A stretch of 28,984 nucleotides of DNA from positions 1 through 28,984 of the forward strand of contig JBBKWZ010000275.1 of assembly GCA_037969195.1 (NCBI GenBank). Direction: 5' to 3'. This document shows positions 16,557 to 23,042 of the stretch, one piece after another. The notes under the pieces are model-generated. The model was not told where the DNA came from, ran no database searches, and saw nothing but the letters and a program-made list of their open reading frames with translations. Positions within the stretch are counted from its first letter, which is position 1, and each line of letters opens with the position of its first letter. The stretch is from JAHEJB01 sp037969195 (GTDB lineage Bacteria; Bacteroidota; Rhodothermia; Rhodothermales; Rubricoccaceae). A program made the position numbers and the translations under genes.

Positions 16557-17450
16557 ATGGTGCTCGATTGTCGTGGTCACATGCTTGACTGCCAGCCAGG
16601 CCACGCTGCGCATGTGATGGGAATTCTAAACGTTACGCCGGACTCTTTTTCTGACGGTGGGCGATATGCGACGGTGGAAGCGGCCCTTCGTCGAGCTGAT
16701 CAGATGCTCCAAGAGGGAGCAGCCATCCTAGACGTCGGTGGCGAATCGACGAGGCCTAGCGGAAGTACGTACGGTGCAGGGTCAACTACGGTGACGGCCG
16801 AGGAAGAGATTGACCGTGTTGTGCCCGTAATCGAGGCCATCTCGCGTGAATTTCCGCATGCCATTATTTCCGTCGACACCTACAAAGGCGAGGTTGCTCG
16901 TGCCGCACTCCGCGCCGGTGCACACATCGTTAACGACGTAACCGGTTTAAGACAGGGCGTAGGAACAGCCCGTGCTGCGGCGGATTACAGCGCGCCGCTT
17001 GTGGTAATGCACTCCCTGGGTAAACCCGGCGAAATGCCGCACGAGTTCGAATACGAGGATGTGGTCGACGATGTAACCTCGAGCCTTGCCCTGGCTGTCC
17101 AAACTGCTCACGATGCAGGCGTAGAGCATGTAGTCGTAGACCCTGGCTTCGGTTTTGGCAAGTCAGTGGAAGACAACCTGCGGCTCATTGCCGAGCTCAA
17201 TCGCTTTGCGTCATTGGGCTGTCCGTTGATGGTTGGAGTCTCTCGGAAGTCGACAATCGGTGTGGTTCTAGGATCGACCGACAAGCCAGCGCCTATCAAC
17301 GAACGGCTATACGGATCGCTTGGTTTGACAGCCCTGGCGGTGATGAATGGGGCCTCCATCGTACGCACACACGATGTACGTCCTACGGTCGAATTACTCG
17401 CCCTTCTTTCTGCGGCGGATAGCGTGACGCTCCGGGAGGCTACGGTATGA
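16557..17450 (+). CDS. folP: Dihydropteroate synthase
   Basis: The 297-residue protein carries all pterin-binding TIM-barrel signatures: MGILNVTPDSFSDGG (21-35), ILDVGGESTRPS, ISVDTYKGEVA, HIVNDVTG, VVDPGFGFGKS, LMVGVSRKST and a C-terminal IVRTHDV. The enzyme joins 7,8-dihydropterin pyrophosphate to p-aminobenzoate in folate synthesis and is the sulfonamide target. ATG 16557 was chosen because family homology starts with MVLDCRG. ATG 16500 in the same frame would add 19 residues and is possible. The last four bases overlap the cdaA start (ATGA), implying co-translation. Confidence 0.95.
   Translation: MVLDCRGHMLDCQPGHAAHVMGILNVTPDSFSDGGRYATVEAALRRADQMLQEGAAILDVGGESTRPSGSTYGAGSTTVTAEEEIDRVVPVIEAISREFPHAIISVDTYKGEVARAALRAGAHIVNDVTGLRQGVGTARAAADYSAPLVVMHSLGKPGEMPHEFEYEDVVDDVTSSLALAVQTAHDAGVEHVVVDPGFGFGKSVEDNLRLIAELNRFASLGCPLMVGVSRKSTIGVVLGSTDKPAPINERLYGSLGLTALAVMNGASIVRTHDVRPTVELLALLSAADSVTLREATV
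17434..17439 (+). promoter_or_regulatory. Shine-Dalgarno for cdaA inside folP
   Basis: GGGAGG lies within the folP coding end, 7 nt before ATG 17447. It supports the chosen cdaA start and coupled translation across the ATGA overlap. It is one of the few clear ribosome-binding sites in the window. Confidence 0.6.
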
Positions 17451-18235
17451 GCGTGCTCGCCATCCGCGTTGGCTTCGTCGATCTCGGTTGGCTCGACCTG
17501 CTCGACATTGCCATTGTCGCGTTTCTCGTGTACCAGATTTACCGCCTGATTCGGGGTACGCTCGCTGTTCAGGTGGCGCTCGTGCTCCTGGCCCTTTACG
17601 GCCTTGATGTGATCGTACGCTTTGCCGGATTGACGACGCTCCGTGCGATTTTTGGTGCAGTTAGCGAAGTGTTCGTCATCGCAGTCATCATCCTGTTTGC
17701 TCCTGAAATCCGCCGGGTGCTATTCCTCTTGGGCAGCAACCCACTCGTCCGACGGCTCGTGCGGCCGTCACCACGCGCTCAGATAACATCGGAGGTAATT
17801 GGCGCGATCGCGGAGATGAGCGAGCACCGCGTTGGATCACTCATAGCGTTTGCGCGCTCGACGGGTCTTCGGAGTTTTATCGAGAGTGGGACAACCATCC
17901 ACGCCGACGTCGAGCGCGATTTGCTGACGAGCATCTTTTTCCCCAACTCACCCCTTCACGATGGTGGCGTGATCATCCAGGGGCAGAAAATTGAGGCTGC
18001 TCGATGCATCTTCCCGGTCAGCCAGGAAAGGCGTATTCAGGCGCATCTCGGTCTTCGGCACCGTGCCGCCATTGGACTCTCGGAACGCACCGACGCATTC
18101 GTCCTCGTCACCAGTGAGGAAACAGGGGCGATCTCCGTCGCCGAGCACGGACAACTTGATTACAATCTCTCTATCGGAGATGTCGAAGCCCGTTTGAACG
18201 AGGCTTTCGCGCCCAGGGCAGCCGCAACCGAGTAA
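17447..18235 (+). CDS. cdaA: Diadenylate cyclase CdaA (c-di-AMP synthase)
   Basis: 262 residues with three N-terminal membrane helices (about 15-38, 42-60, 68-92) and a C-terminal DAC domain. The two catalytic signatures are visible: PLHDGGVII (H171, D172, G173, G174), corresponding to the DGA motif, and GLRHRAAIGLSE (RHR at 204-206). It makes cyclic di-AMP from two ATP at the inner membrane face, controlling osmotic and cell-wall homeostasis in known systems. The third motif residue is Gly rather than the usual Ala, a mild change likely to be tolerated. The folP-cdaA arrangement (4-bp overlap) is, as far as I recall, seen in other Bacteroidota. No CdaR or GlmM gene is adjacent. Confidence in the family is high. 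Confidence 0.95.
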   Translation: MSVLAIRVGFVDLGWLDLLDIAIVAFLVYQIYRLIRGTLAVQVALVLLALYGLDVIVRFAGLTTLRAIFGAVSEVFVIAVIILFAPEIRRVLFLLGSNPLVRRLVRPSPRAQITSEVIGAIAEMSEHRVGSLIAFARSTGLRSFIESGTTIHADVERDLLTSIFFPNSPLHDGGVIIQGQKIEAARCIFPVSQERRIQAHLGLRHRAAIGLSERTDAFVLVTSEETGAISVAEHGQLDYNLSIGDVEARLNEAFAPRAAATE

Positions 18236-18284
18236 ATTCTGCGGCAAACACGTCATTGGCCTAGAATATCCTACATCAGTCTTT

Positions 18285-18932
18285 ATGCCACAGCAGTATT
18301 CGCGGGCCCGCACGCAATTAGTCGAGACCATTCGCAATAAAGGAATTGCGAACGAGCGCGTACTTCGAGCCATTGGGAACGTGCCCCGGCATCTGTTTCT
18401 CGACACGGCGTTGCACGGCCGGGCATACGAGGATGAAGCCCTCCCGATAACGCTGAACCAAACGATTTCTCAACCTTTCACGGTTGCCTATCAAACAGAT
18501 CTCGTCGATCCGCAACCCGACGAGAAGGTCCTGGAGATTGGAACCGGGAGCGGGTACCAGGCAGCCGTGTTGGTGGAAATGGGCGCGCGCGTTTACTCTA
18601 TTGAGCGTCACGAAGCAATCCTGCACCGAACAAACAAAATCCTGGAGGAGTTGGGCTTCCGCGTGCTCACCCGGCTGGGTGATGGGACGAAAGGCTGGTC
18701 GGCCATCGGCCCTTTCGACGCAATTTTGGTGACGGCAGGAGGAGTTGAAGTGCCCAAAGCCCTGCTTGATCAACTCCGCGAGCCTGTGTTAGGAAAGCCC
18801 GACGCACGACTTGTTATTCCGATTGGCAACTCGGAAGGCCAAACCATGCTACGCATCAGGCGAACCGGGCCAGATTCATTCGAGGAAGAGTCTTTCGACG
18901 AGTTCCGCTTCGTACCACTTGTTGGAAGCTGA
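18285..18932 (+). CDS. pcm: Protein-L-isoaspartate O-methyltransferase
   Basis: 215 residues, the normal length. The SAM-binding motif VLEIGTGSGYQAAVL is at about 80-94. Upstream NVPRHLFLD and ISQPFTVAYQTDLV, and downstream RLGDGTKGW, FDAILVTAGG, RLVIPIG and FRFVPLVG, are typical of PCMT. The enzyme methylates isoaspartyl residues in aged proteins to start their repair, in the cytosol. It starts at ATG 18285, 49 bp after cdaA, and may be transcribed with it. No strong Shine-Dalgarno sequence is present. Confidence 0.95.
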   Translation: MPQQYSRARTQLVETIRNKGIANERVLRAIGNVPRHLFLDTALHGRAYEDEALPITLNQTISQPFTVAYQTDLVDPQPDEKVLEIGTGSGYQAAVLVEMGARVYSIERHEAILHRTNKILEELGFRVLTRLGDGTKGWSAIGPFDAILVTAGGVEVPKALLDQLREPVLGKPDARLVIPIGNSEGQTMLRIRRTGPDSFEEESFDEFRFVPLVGS

Positions 18933-18998
18933 TTTCGGAGTGCCGCGCGATCGCCCTTCAGAATCGAGCACGTATTTAACAACAACTCACAACTACGT

Positions 18999-19002
18999 AG
19001 GA
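18999..19002 (+). promoter_or_regulatory. Shine-Dalgarno deciding a TTG start
   Basis: AGGA placed 6 nt before TTG 19009. No ATG precedes the first membrane helix of the downstream protein, so the TTG start is supported by this site. Confidence 0.45.
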
Positions 19003-19008
19003 TAAAAC

Positions 19009-19689
19009 TTGCAATCTGAAGTGACCACCAGCCTGCCTCCTCGGTCCCACTCGGGCGTTCTGGGTTGGCTGCATGCGCTAAAGGACTGGGTGGAAGGCCT
19101 GGCGGAGAGGCGATTCGCCGTTTCCATTTTGTTTGGACTGGCTTTCATCGAGTCCATTTTCTTCCCTATCCCGGTCGATGTGCTGCTCATCGCTCTTTGC
19201 GTGAGCGTTCCCAAGCGCTCTTTTTGGTTTGCCGCGGTGTGTACCGTCGGATCGGTCCTGGGTGCTTTTGGAGGCTATGCGATCGGATACTGGCTCTGGT
19301 ACGAATCAGGAGCGGGTGATGTTCAAACCTACAGCGGCCTGGCGATGTTCTTCTTCGATCACATTCCGGGCTTTTCGGAAGCGAACTTCGAAGCCGTTGC
19401 GGCCAAATACCGTGAACTTGGGTTCTGGGCGATTTTCACGGGAGGCTTCACGCCGCTGCCTTACAAGGTGTTCACCATCTCAGGAGGCATCGCTCAGCTG
19501 AACCTTCTGACGTTTTTCGTCGCGTCCATAATCAGCCGGGCACTGAGGTTCTTCCTCGTCGGGGGCCTGTTCTACTTCTTCGGCAAGCCAATCAAAGCAT
19601 TCATCGACAAGTATCTGGGTTGGCTCACGATTCTGTTTGTGGTTTTGCTGATCGGCGGCTTCGTGTTGCTGGAGTACGTATTGCATTAG
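19009..19689 (+). CDS. DedA/YqaA-type VTT-domain membrane protein
   Basis: 226 residues with an amphipathic N-terminal region and several hydrophobic segments (about 36-62, 70-102, 140-185, 200-224). ESIFFPIPVDVLLIAL, GAFGGYAIGY and FTGGFTPLPYKVFTISGG are signature stretches of the YqaA branch of the SNARE-associated/VTT (DedA) superfamily. Members sit in the inner membrane and are implicated in lipid flipping and membrane homeostasis. The precise role here is unknown. The start is TTG 19009 with AGGA upstream. GTG 19021 is an alternative. It follows pcm in the same direction with a 76-bp gap. Confidence 0.88.
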   Translation: MQSEVTTSLPPRSHSGVLGWLHALKDWVEGLAERRFAVSILFGLAFIESIFFPIPVDVLLIALCVSVPKRSFWFAAVCTVGSVLGAFGGYAIGYWLWYESGAGDVQTYSGLAMFFFDHIPGFSEANFEAVAAKYRELGFWAIFTGGFTPLPYKVFTISGGIAQLNLLTFFVASIISRALRFFLVGGLFYFFGKPIKAFIDKYLGWLTILFVVLLIGGFVLLEYVLH

Positions 19690-19802
19690 AGCGCCGCAGG
19701 AATTCTGCGAGACTGAAAAGGCAGTGGATTGCGACAATTCCGACACAACTGTCGGTGCGCTGGCTCCGTTGTGTGGAGGAGAATCACTTAACCCCCCATC
19801 CA

Positions 19803-20312
19803 ATGAATCGCCTACTTTTCTTCGGACTACTCAGTCTGTTTCTCGCGGTCACCTGCCCGGCATCATTTGCCCAAGACGCGGACGCGCCGACTCAGCCGCC
19901 CGAAACCGCCCGCGGTCAAAGGGTTGACGGTTTACAACACCGCGCAAATCGAGCCGAACGCGTCGCTGGACAGGCAAGGCACTTCGAAGGCCGAGTTCGC
20001 CGTCAGGGACAGCGTGCAGCGAGACCCGATGGTCGCGCACGCGGACCGCGCAGTCGGATGCTCCGCAATGGTGGCGGCGACAACCAGCGCGCGCAACGAC
20101 AGCACCTTCGCTCGCTCTCACCAGAGCAACGTGACGCACTCCGCGAACGAATGAGGCCACTTCAGGAAGAAGAACGGTCGTTCAACGAGCGAATGCGGGA
20201 GCGTTCCCGCCCGATCGACGAAGAGCGACGTGCCTTCCGAGAGCAGATGCATGCTAGGCGCCTCGCGATTCTGAACGAGTTTGCCCCTCCCACTCCAACA
20301 GAGGACCAGTAA
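19803..20312 (+). CDS. Small Arg/Glu-rich secreted protein (hypothetical)
   Basis: 169 residues. A signal peptide (MNRLLFFGLLSLFLAVTCP, then ASFAQD) sets the start at ATG 19803. The frame is open further upstream, but that part is not signal-like. The mature protein is extremely rich in arginine, glutamate and glutamine. It contains LSPEQRDALRERM, reminiscent of the LTxxQ motif of periplasmic Spy/CpxP-like helical proteins, followed by a highly charged helix (about 105-160). Function unknown; a Spy-like chaperone or metal-sensing role is only a guess. A GGAGGAG sequence lies about 21 nt upstream, too far for a normal ribosome-binding site. A strong terminator follows. Confidence 0.68.
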   Translation: MNRLLFFGLLSLFLAVTCPASFAQDADAPTQPPETARGQRVDGLQHRANRAERVAGQARHFEGRVRRQGQRAARPDGRARGPRSRMLRNGGGDNQRAQRQHLRSLSPEQRDALRERMRPLQEEERSFNERMRERSRPIDEERRAFREQMHARRLAILNEFAPPTPTEDQ

Positions 20313-20339
20313 ACAACAACGAATTGCCTAGTCCCCCTA

Positions 20340-20371
20340 GAGCGGCGCGATCTATCGTGCCGCTCTTTTTT
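20340..20371 (+). terminator. Rho-independent terminator
   Basis: An 11-bp stem (20340-20350 with 20355-20365, one G-T pair) closes a four-base TCTA loop and is followed directly by six T residues. It lies 28 bp after the Arg-rich protein gene. The T tract is only on the plus side, so it serves the plus-strand genes and not the convergent vertex-protein genes. Confidence 0.9.
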
Positions 20372-20378
20372 AATCGCC

Positions 20379-20654
20379 TTAACCGGGGACGTTCACGTGG
20401 TCAACCACGCCTACGATCGTCGCATCCGATGCCGTGAGTTCCTGAGGTGGACGAAACGGGATGGCTGCTTCGGCGCTCGTTACGTACATCACGCGGTCTC
20501 CGGGTCCTGCATCGCACGTATCGAGGGAGACAATCGGGCGGCCATTCGGTTTACCGTCCGCGAAAAGCGGCTGCACAAGCAGCATTCGCTTACCCACGAT
20601 TGACGGGTCCTTTTGCGTAGCCCAGATGCTTCCAATGACGCGTCCGAGATTCAT
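20379..20654 (-). CDS. EutN/CcmL-family microcompartment vertex-type protein (second of pair)
   Basis: 91 residues starting MNLGRVIGSIWATQKDPSIVGKRMLLVQPL, followed by PIVSLDTCDAGPGDRVMYVTSAEAA and ending ATIVGVVDHVNV. This is the complete EutN/CcmL (BMC-P) fold: V-I-G-x-W-A-T-x-K, a central D-x-x-x-A-G-x-G-D-x-V turn and a final I-V-G-x-V-D. In known systems such proteins form pentamers that cap the corners of bacterial microcompartments. The start ATG overlaps the TGA of the preceding vertex-protein gene (ATGA). No shell hexamer (BMC-H/T) gene or signature enzyme is nearby. It may work with shell genes elsewhere or have a shell-independent role. Confidence 0.93.
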   Translation of the reverse strand: MNLGRVIGSIWATQKDPSIVGKRMLLVQPLFADGKPNGRPIVSLDTCDAGPGDRVMYVTSAEAAIPFRPPQELTASDATIVGVVDHVNVPG

Positions 20655-20920
20655 TTGGCCACGTCCAAGCGGTCAACGATGGCCATGATGACGGCGTCCA
20701 CGGGCTTGTTCTTCGTCAGCTCTGTTTGACGCCCGGAAGACCCTTGCGCAACGAGAACGATCTCTCCTTCGCCGGCTCCGACGCTATCAACGGCGACCAC
20801 AAAGTTCTCCAGCGGCTTCAAATCCAAATCCACTTCGCGCACGAGGAGGAATTTCATGCCGACGAGTTGCTCGTCCTTCCGCGTGGCCCAGACGGTGCCG
20901 ATGACTTTGCCGAGGAGCAT
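20651..20920 (-). CDS. EutN/CcmL-family microcompartment vertex-type protein (first of pair)
   Basis: 89 residues starting MLLGKVIGTVWATRKDEQLVGMKFLLVREV, with FVVAVDSVGAGEGEIVLVAQGSSGRQ and ending VDAVIMAIVDRLDVAK. It shares the BMC-P core with its downstream neighbour, so the pair probably arose by duplication and could form hetero- or homo-pentamers. ATG 20920 was chosen because the family begins there. The frame remains open to 21130, but that part runs across the intergenic region and the end of the thioesterase gene. The gene lies 67 bp downstream of a PaaI-like thioesterase on the same strand and overlaps the second vertex gene by 4 bp. Confidence 0.93.
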   Translation of the reverse strand: MLLGKVIGTVWATRKDEQLVGMKFLLVREVDLDLKPLENFVVAVDSVGAGEGEIVLVAQGSSGRQTELTKNKPVDAVIMAIVDRLDVAK

Positions 20921-20987
20921 TTTCGAAAAGTGTGAACGGTGACGTAGGAAAGTCGAAGGATACGGTGGGTTTGGGGAAGTTGTGAAC

Positions 20988-21395
20988 TCACTCTTCGTCG
21001 ATGTCCACGAGCGCAATGGTGCAACGAGAGATACAAATGAGTCGCTGCTCCTCGTCCTCGATACGGACTTGCCAGACCTGAGTCGTCCGACCCTTATGCA
21101 AGGGCGTTCCAGTAGCCCGCAGCAAACCATCTTTTATTGGCCGGATGTGATTTGCGTTGATCTCCAGTCCAAAGGCAATCTTGTTTGGCGGGGACGAGAT
21201 GTGGGCTCCCACCGACGCCACAGACTCCGCCAGGACGACGCTCGCGCCTCCGTGGAGGTATCCATGAGGTTGATGGACCAACGGCGTCACTGGCATCGTT
21301 GCCACGATGCGGTCGGCCCCAAATTCCTCGTATTGGATGCCAAGCGTTTTGTCGAGTGAGTCGCGATCGAAAAAGTCTTCGGGGATCGTCGTCAT
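20988..21395 (-). CDS. PaaI-family hotdog-fold thioesterase
   Basis: 135 residues. LVHQPHGYLHGGASVVLAESVAS (about 39-61) is the hot-dog active-site segment with the HGG turn. NANHIRPIKDGLLRATGTPLHKGRTTQVWQVRI is the conserved second half. Such enzymes hydrolyse aromatic or acyl-CoA thioesters, often clearing stalled intermediates. The substrate here is unknown. ATG 21395 gives the usual family length. It lies just upstream of the two vertex-protein genes on the same strand and may be co-transcribed with them. Confidence 0.9.
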   Translation of the reverse strand: MTTIPEDFFDRDSLDKTLGIQYEEFGADRIVATMPVTPLVHQPHGYLHGGASVVLAESVASVGAHISSPPNKIAFGLEINANHIRPIKDGLLRATGTPLHKGRTTQVWQVRIEDEEQRLICISRCTIALVDIDEE

Positions 21396-21463
21396 GCGAT
21401 GGCGGTGGTTGTCGTGCGGAAGGTACTCTGATGGCTGATGCTCTCGTGACGACTCAGCGTCCT

Positions 21464-21491
21464 TTGATTCGTTTCATCAGTCGGTTAGAAT
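21464..21491 (+). promoter_or_regulatory. Candidate sigma70-type promoter
   Basis: TTGATT at 21464-21469 and TAGAAT at 21486-21491 with a 16-nt spacer. The expected start site lies only a few bases before ATG 21502, so the transcript would be nearly leaderless. There is no experimental support. Confidence 0.35.
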
Positions 21492-21501
21492 CTGCACAAC
21501 A

Positions 21502-21864
21502 ATGCTGGATGCACTCCTCGAATGGTTTCTTGGCCTCGGCGCACAGTACGGTGTTAATCCACTCGTATTCGGGGCGATCTACGTCGGGGCGATTCCATTC
21601 TTCACCTTATGCCTCGGATGGACCATCCGCAACCTTCGTCGGAAGCAGCCGGCGTCACTCCCGGCGTTCCTCACTGGCTTTTTCTTTATCTCCGCCTACC
21701 TCTACCTGATCATTGCCGGACGAGGCATTCCAGCCTGGGTCTACATCGTCATCGTCGGGCTCGTCGTCTTCGGCGCCGTTTCTACCGTCCGCAAAGTCCG
21801 CCGTCGAATTGCAGAGCCTATTGATGAAATGCCTCACCAGAACGACTTACCCGGTCCTTCGTAG
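21502..21864 (+). CDS. Small three-helix membrane protein, hypothetical
   Basis: 120 residues with three hydrophobic segments (about 20-42, 55-72, 76-95) separated by a basic loop (RNLRRKQ) and followed by a charged tail (RKVRRRIAEPIDE). I do not recognise a family. The positive-inside pattern suggests an inner-membrane protein. ATG 21502 directly follows a candidate promoter. The 3' end overlaps the end of the convergent deoB gene by 31 bp. The codon pattern and hydrophobic profile support real coding, but with no homology this remains a moderate call. Confidence 0.68.
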   Translation: MLDALLEWFLGLGAQYGVNPLVFGAIYVGAIPFFTLCLGWTIRNLRRKQPASLPAFLTGFFFISAYLYLIIAGRGIPAWVYIVIVGLVVFGAVSTVRKVRRRIAEPIDEMPHQNDLPGPS

Positions 21865-23027
21865 GTAATTCCGAAGTACTCCGCAATGGTTGCGGCGTGG
21901 TCGGCAAAGGTTGATCGCGTGCCAAGATCACGTCCTCCGCCATCCCCTTTCTCGTAAAGGAGCAGAGGTACGCGCTCCCTCGTGTGATCTGATCCTGGAA
22001 AAGTCGGGTCGTTTCCGTGGTCAGCGGTGAGGAGGAGGCATGCACGGTCTGGTAGAGCCGAAGTCAACTCCGGAAGTTTGTGATCGAAGGCCTCAAGGGC
22101 GCGGGCATAACCCTCGGAGTCGTTACGATGACCGTAGAGTTCATCGAAGTCAACCAGATTGGTCCAGATGAAGGTGGAAGTACACGTTCGCGCTGCTGTC
22201 CTCACGGCGTCTAACGTTTTTTCTACACCATCCTCGTTGCCGTTCGTTTTCATATCGATATCGAATCCGACTCCACCGAACAACGAGCCGATTTTTCCAA
22301 CAGAGACAGACTGAATACCCGTTTCTCGCAGCATCTCTTGTATTGTTTTCCGAGGAGGCTTTAGGGAGAAATCTTTCCTGGCGTGGGAAAGCCTTCGATA
22401 GCTCCCCGGCGAACCTTCAAATGGACGGGCAATGACTCGCCCGACGGCGTGTTCGCCGACGCAGACCTGATCGCGAGCTACCGTGCAAAGTCGGTAGAGA
22501 TCCTCCAGCGAGATTGCTTCTATATGTGCCGCGATCTGAAATACACTGTCACCCGATGTGTAAATGATGGGTTGGCCGGTCCGTTGATGTTGGGCACCAT
22601 ACTCTTCAATAATGACCGTGCCCGATTCGGGACGATTCCCCAGGACGCCCTTCACCCTTCCGTGTTGACAGAAGTTGTCGATGACCTCCTCCGGAAAGCC
22701 ATCAGGATAGAGAGGAAACGGACGATCTTGGACAACGCCCGCCAGCTCCCAATGCCCTGCTGTCGAGTCCTTACCAGGCGCTACCTCCGTCATTTGCCCG
22801 AATGAAGCTAGAGGTTCAGATACTGACTCAACGCCATCCAGCGGTCGAATTCGCCCTAATCCGAAACGCTCCAAATTGGGGAGGTGGGGCCTTTGGACCG
22901 TGCAGATGTGGCCAAGCGTATCGCTGCCTACGTCGCCATAGGCGTCTGCGTCGGGGCCATCCCCAATTCCCAAGCCATCAAGCACAATTGAAACGAAAAT
23001 CTTCTGCGGGCCGCCTGTCTGATTCAA
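21834..23027 (-). CDS. deoB: Phosphopentomutase
   Basis: 397 residues, the normal size. The N-terminal metal/phosphoserine region reads IVLDGLGIGD. VAPGKDSTAGHWELAGV, IIYTSGDSVFQIAAH, SVGKIGSLF, TNLVDFDELYGHRND and the distal ligand segments LLTADHGNDPTFPGSDHTRERVPLL all match DeoB. The enzyme interconverts ribose-1-phosphate and ribose-5-phosphate (and the deoxy forms) in nucleoside salvage, using two Mn2+. The start is TTG 23027; the frame contains no ATG before the conserved region and an upstream in-frame stop is the end of the neighbouring gene. It is 15 bp downstream of the GAF/GGDEF-like gene and probably forms an operon with it. Confidence 0.95.
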   Translation of the reverse strand: MNQTGGPQKIFVSIVLDGLGIGDGPDADAYGDVGSDTLGHICTVQRPHLPNLERFGLGRIRPLDGVESVSEPLASFGQMTEVAPGKDSTAGHWELAGVVQDRPFPLYPDGFPEEVIDNFCQHGRVKGVLGNRPESGTVIIEEYGAQHQRTGQPIIYTSGDSVFQIAAHIEAISLEDLYRLCTVARDQVCVGEHAVGRVIARPFEGSPGSYRRLSHARKDFSLKPPRKTIQEMLRETGIQSVSVGKIGSLFGGVGFDIDMKTNGNEDGVEKTLDAVRTAARTCTSTFIWTNLVDFDELYGHRNDSEGYARALEAFDHKLPELTSALPDRACLLLTADHGNDPTFPGSDHTRERVPLLLYEKGDGGGRDLGTRSTFADHAATIAEYFGITYEGPGKSFW

Positions 23028-23042
23028 ACGATTAGCCCCAAG

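Noticed and set aside
20651..21130. Full 159-residue version of the first vertex protein
   Set aside because: The extra 70 residues run across the intergenic region and antisense-like frame of the thioesterase gene end; the family begins at MLLGKVIG.
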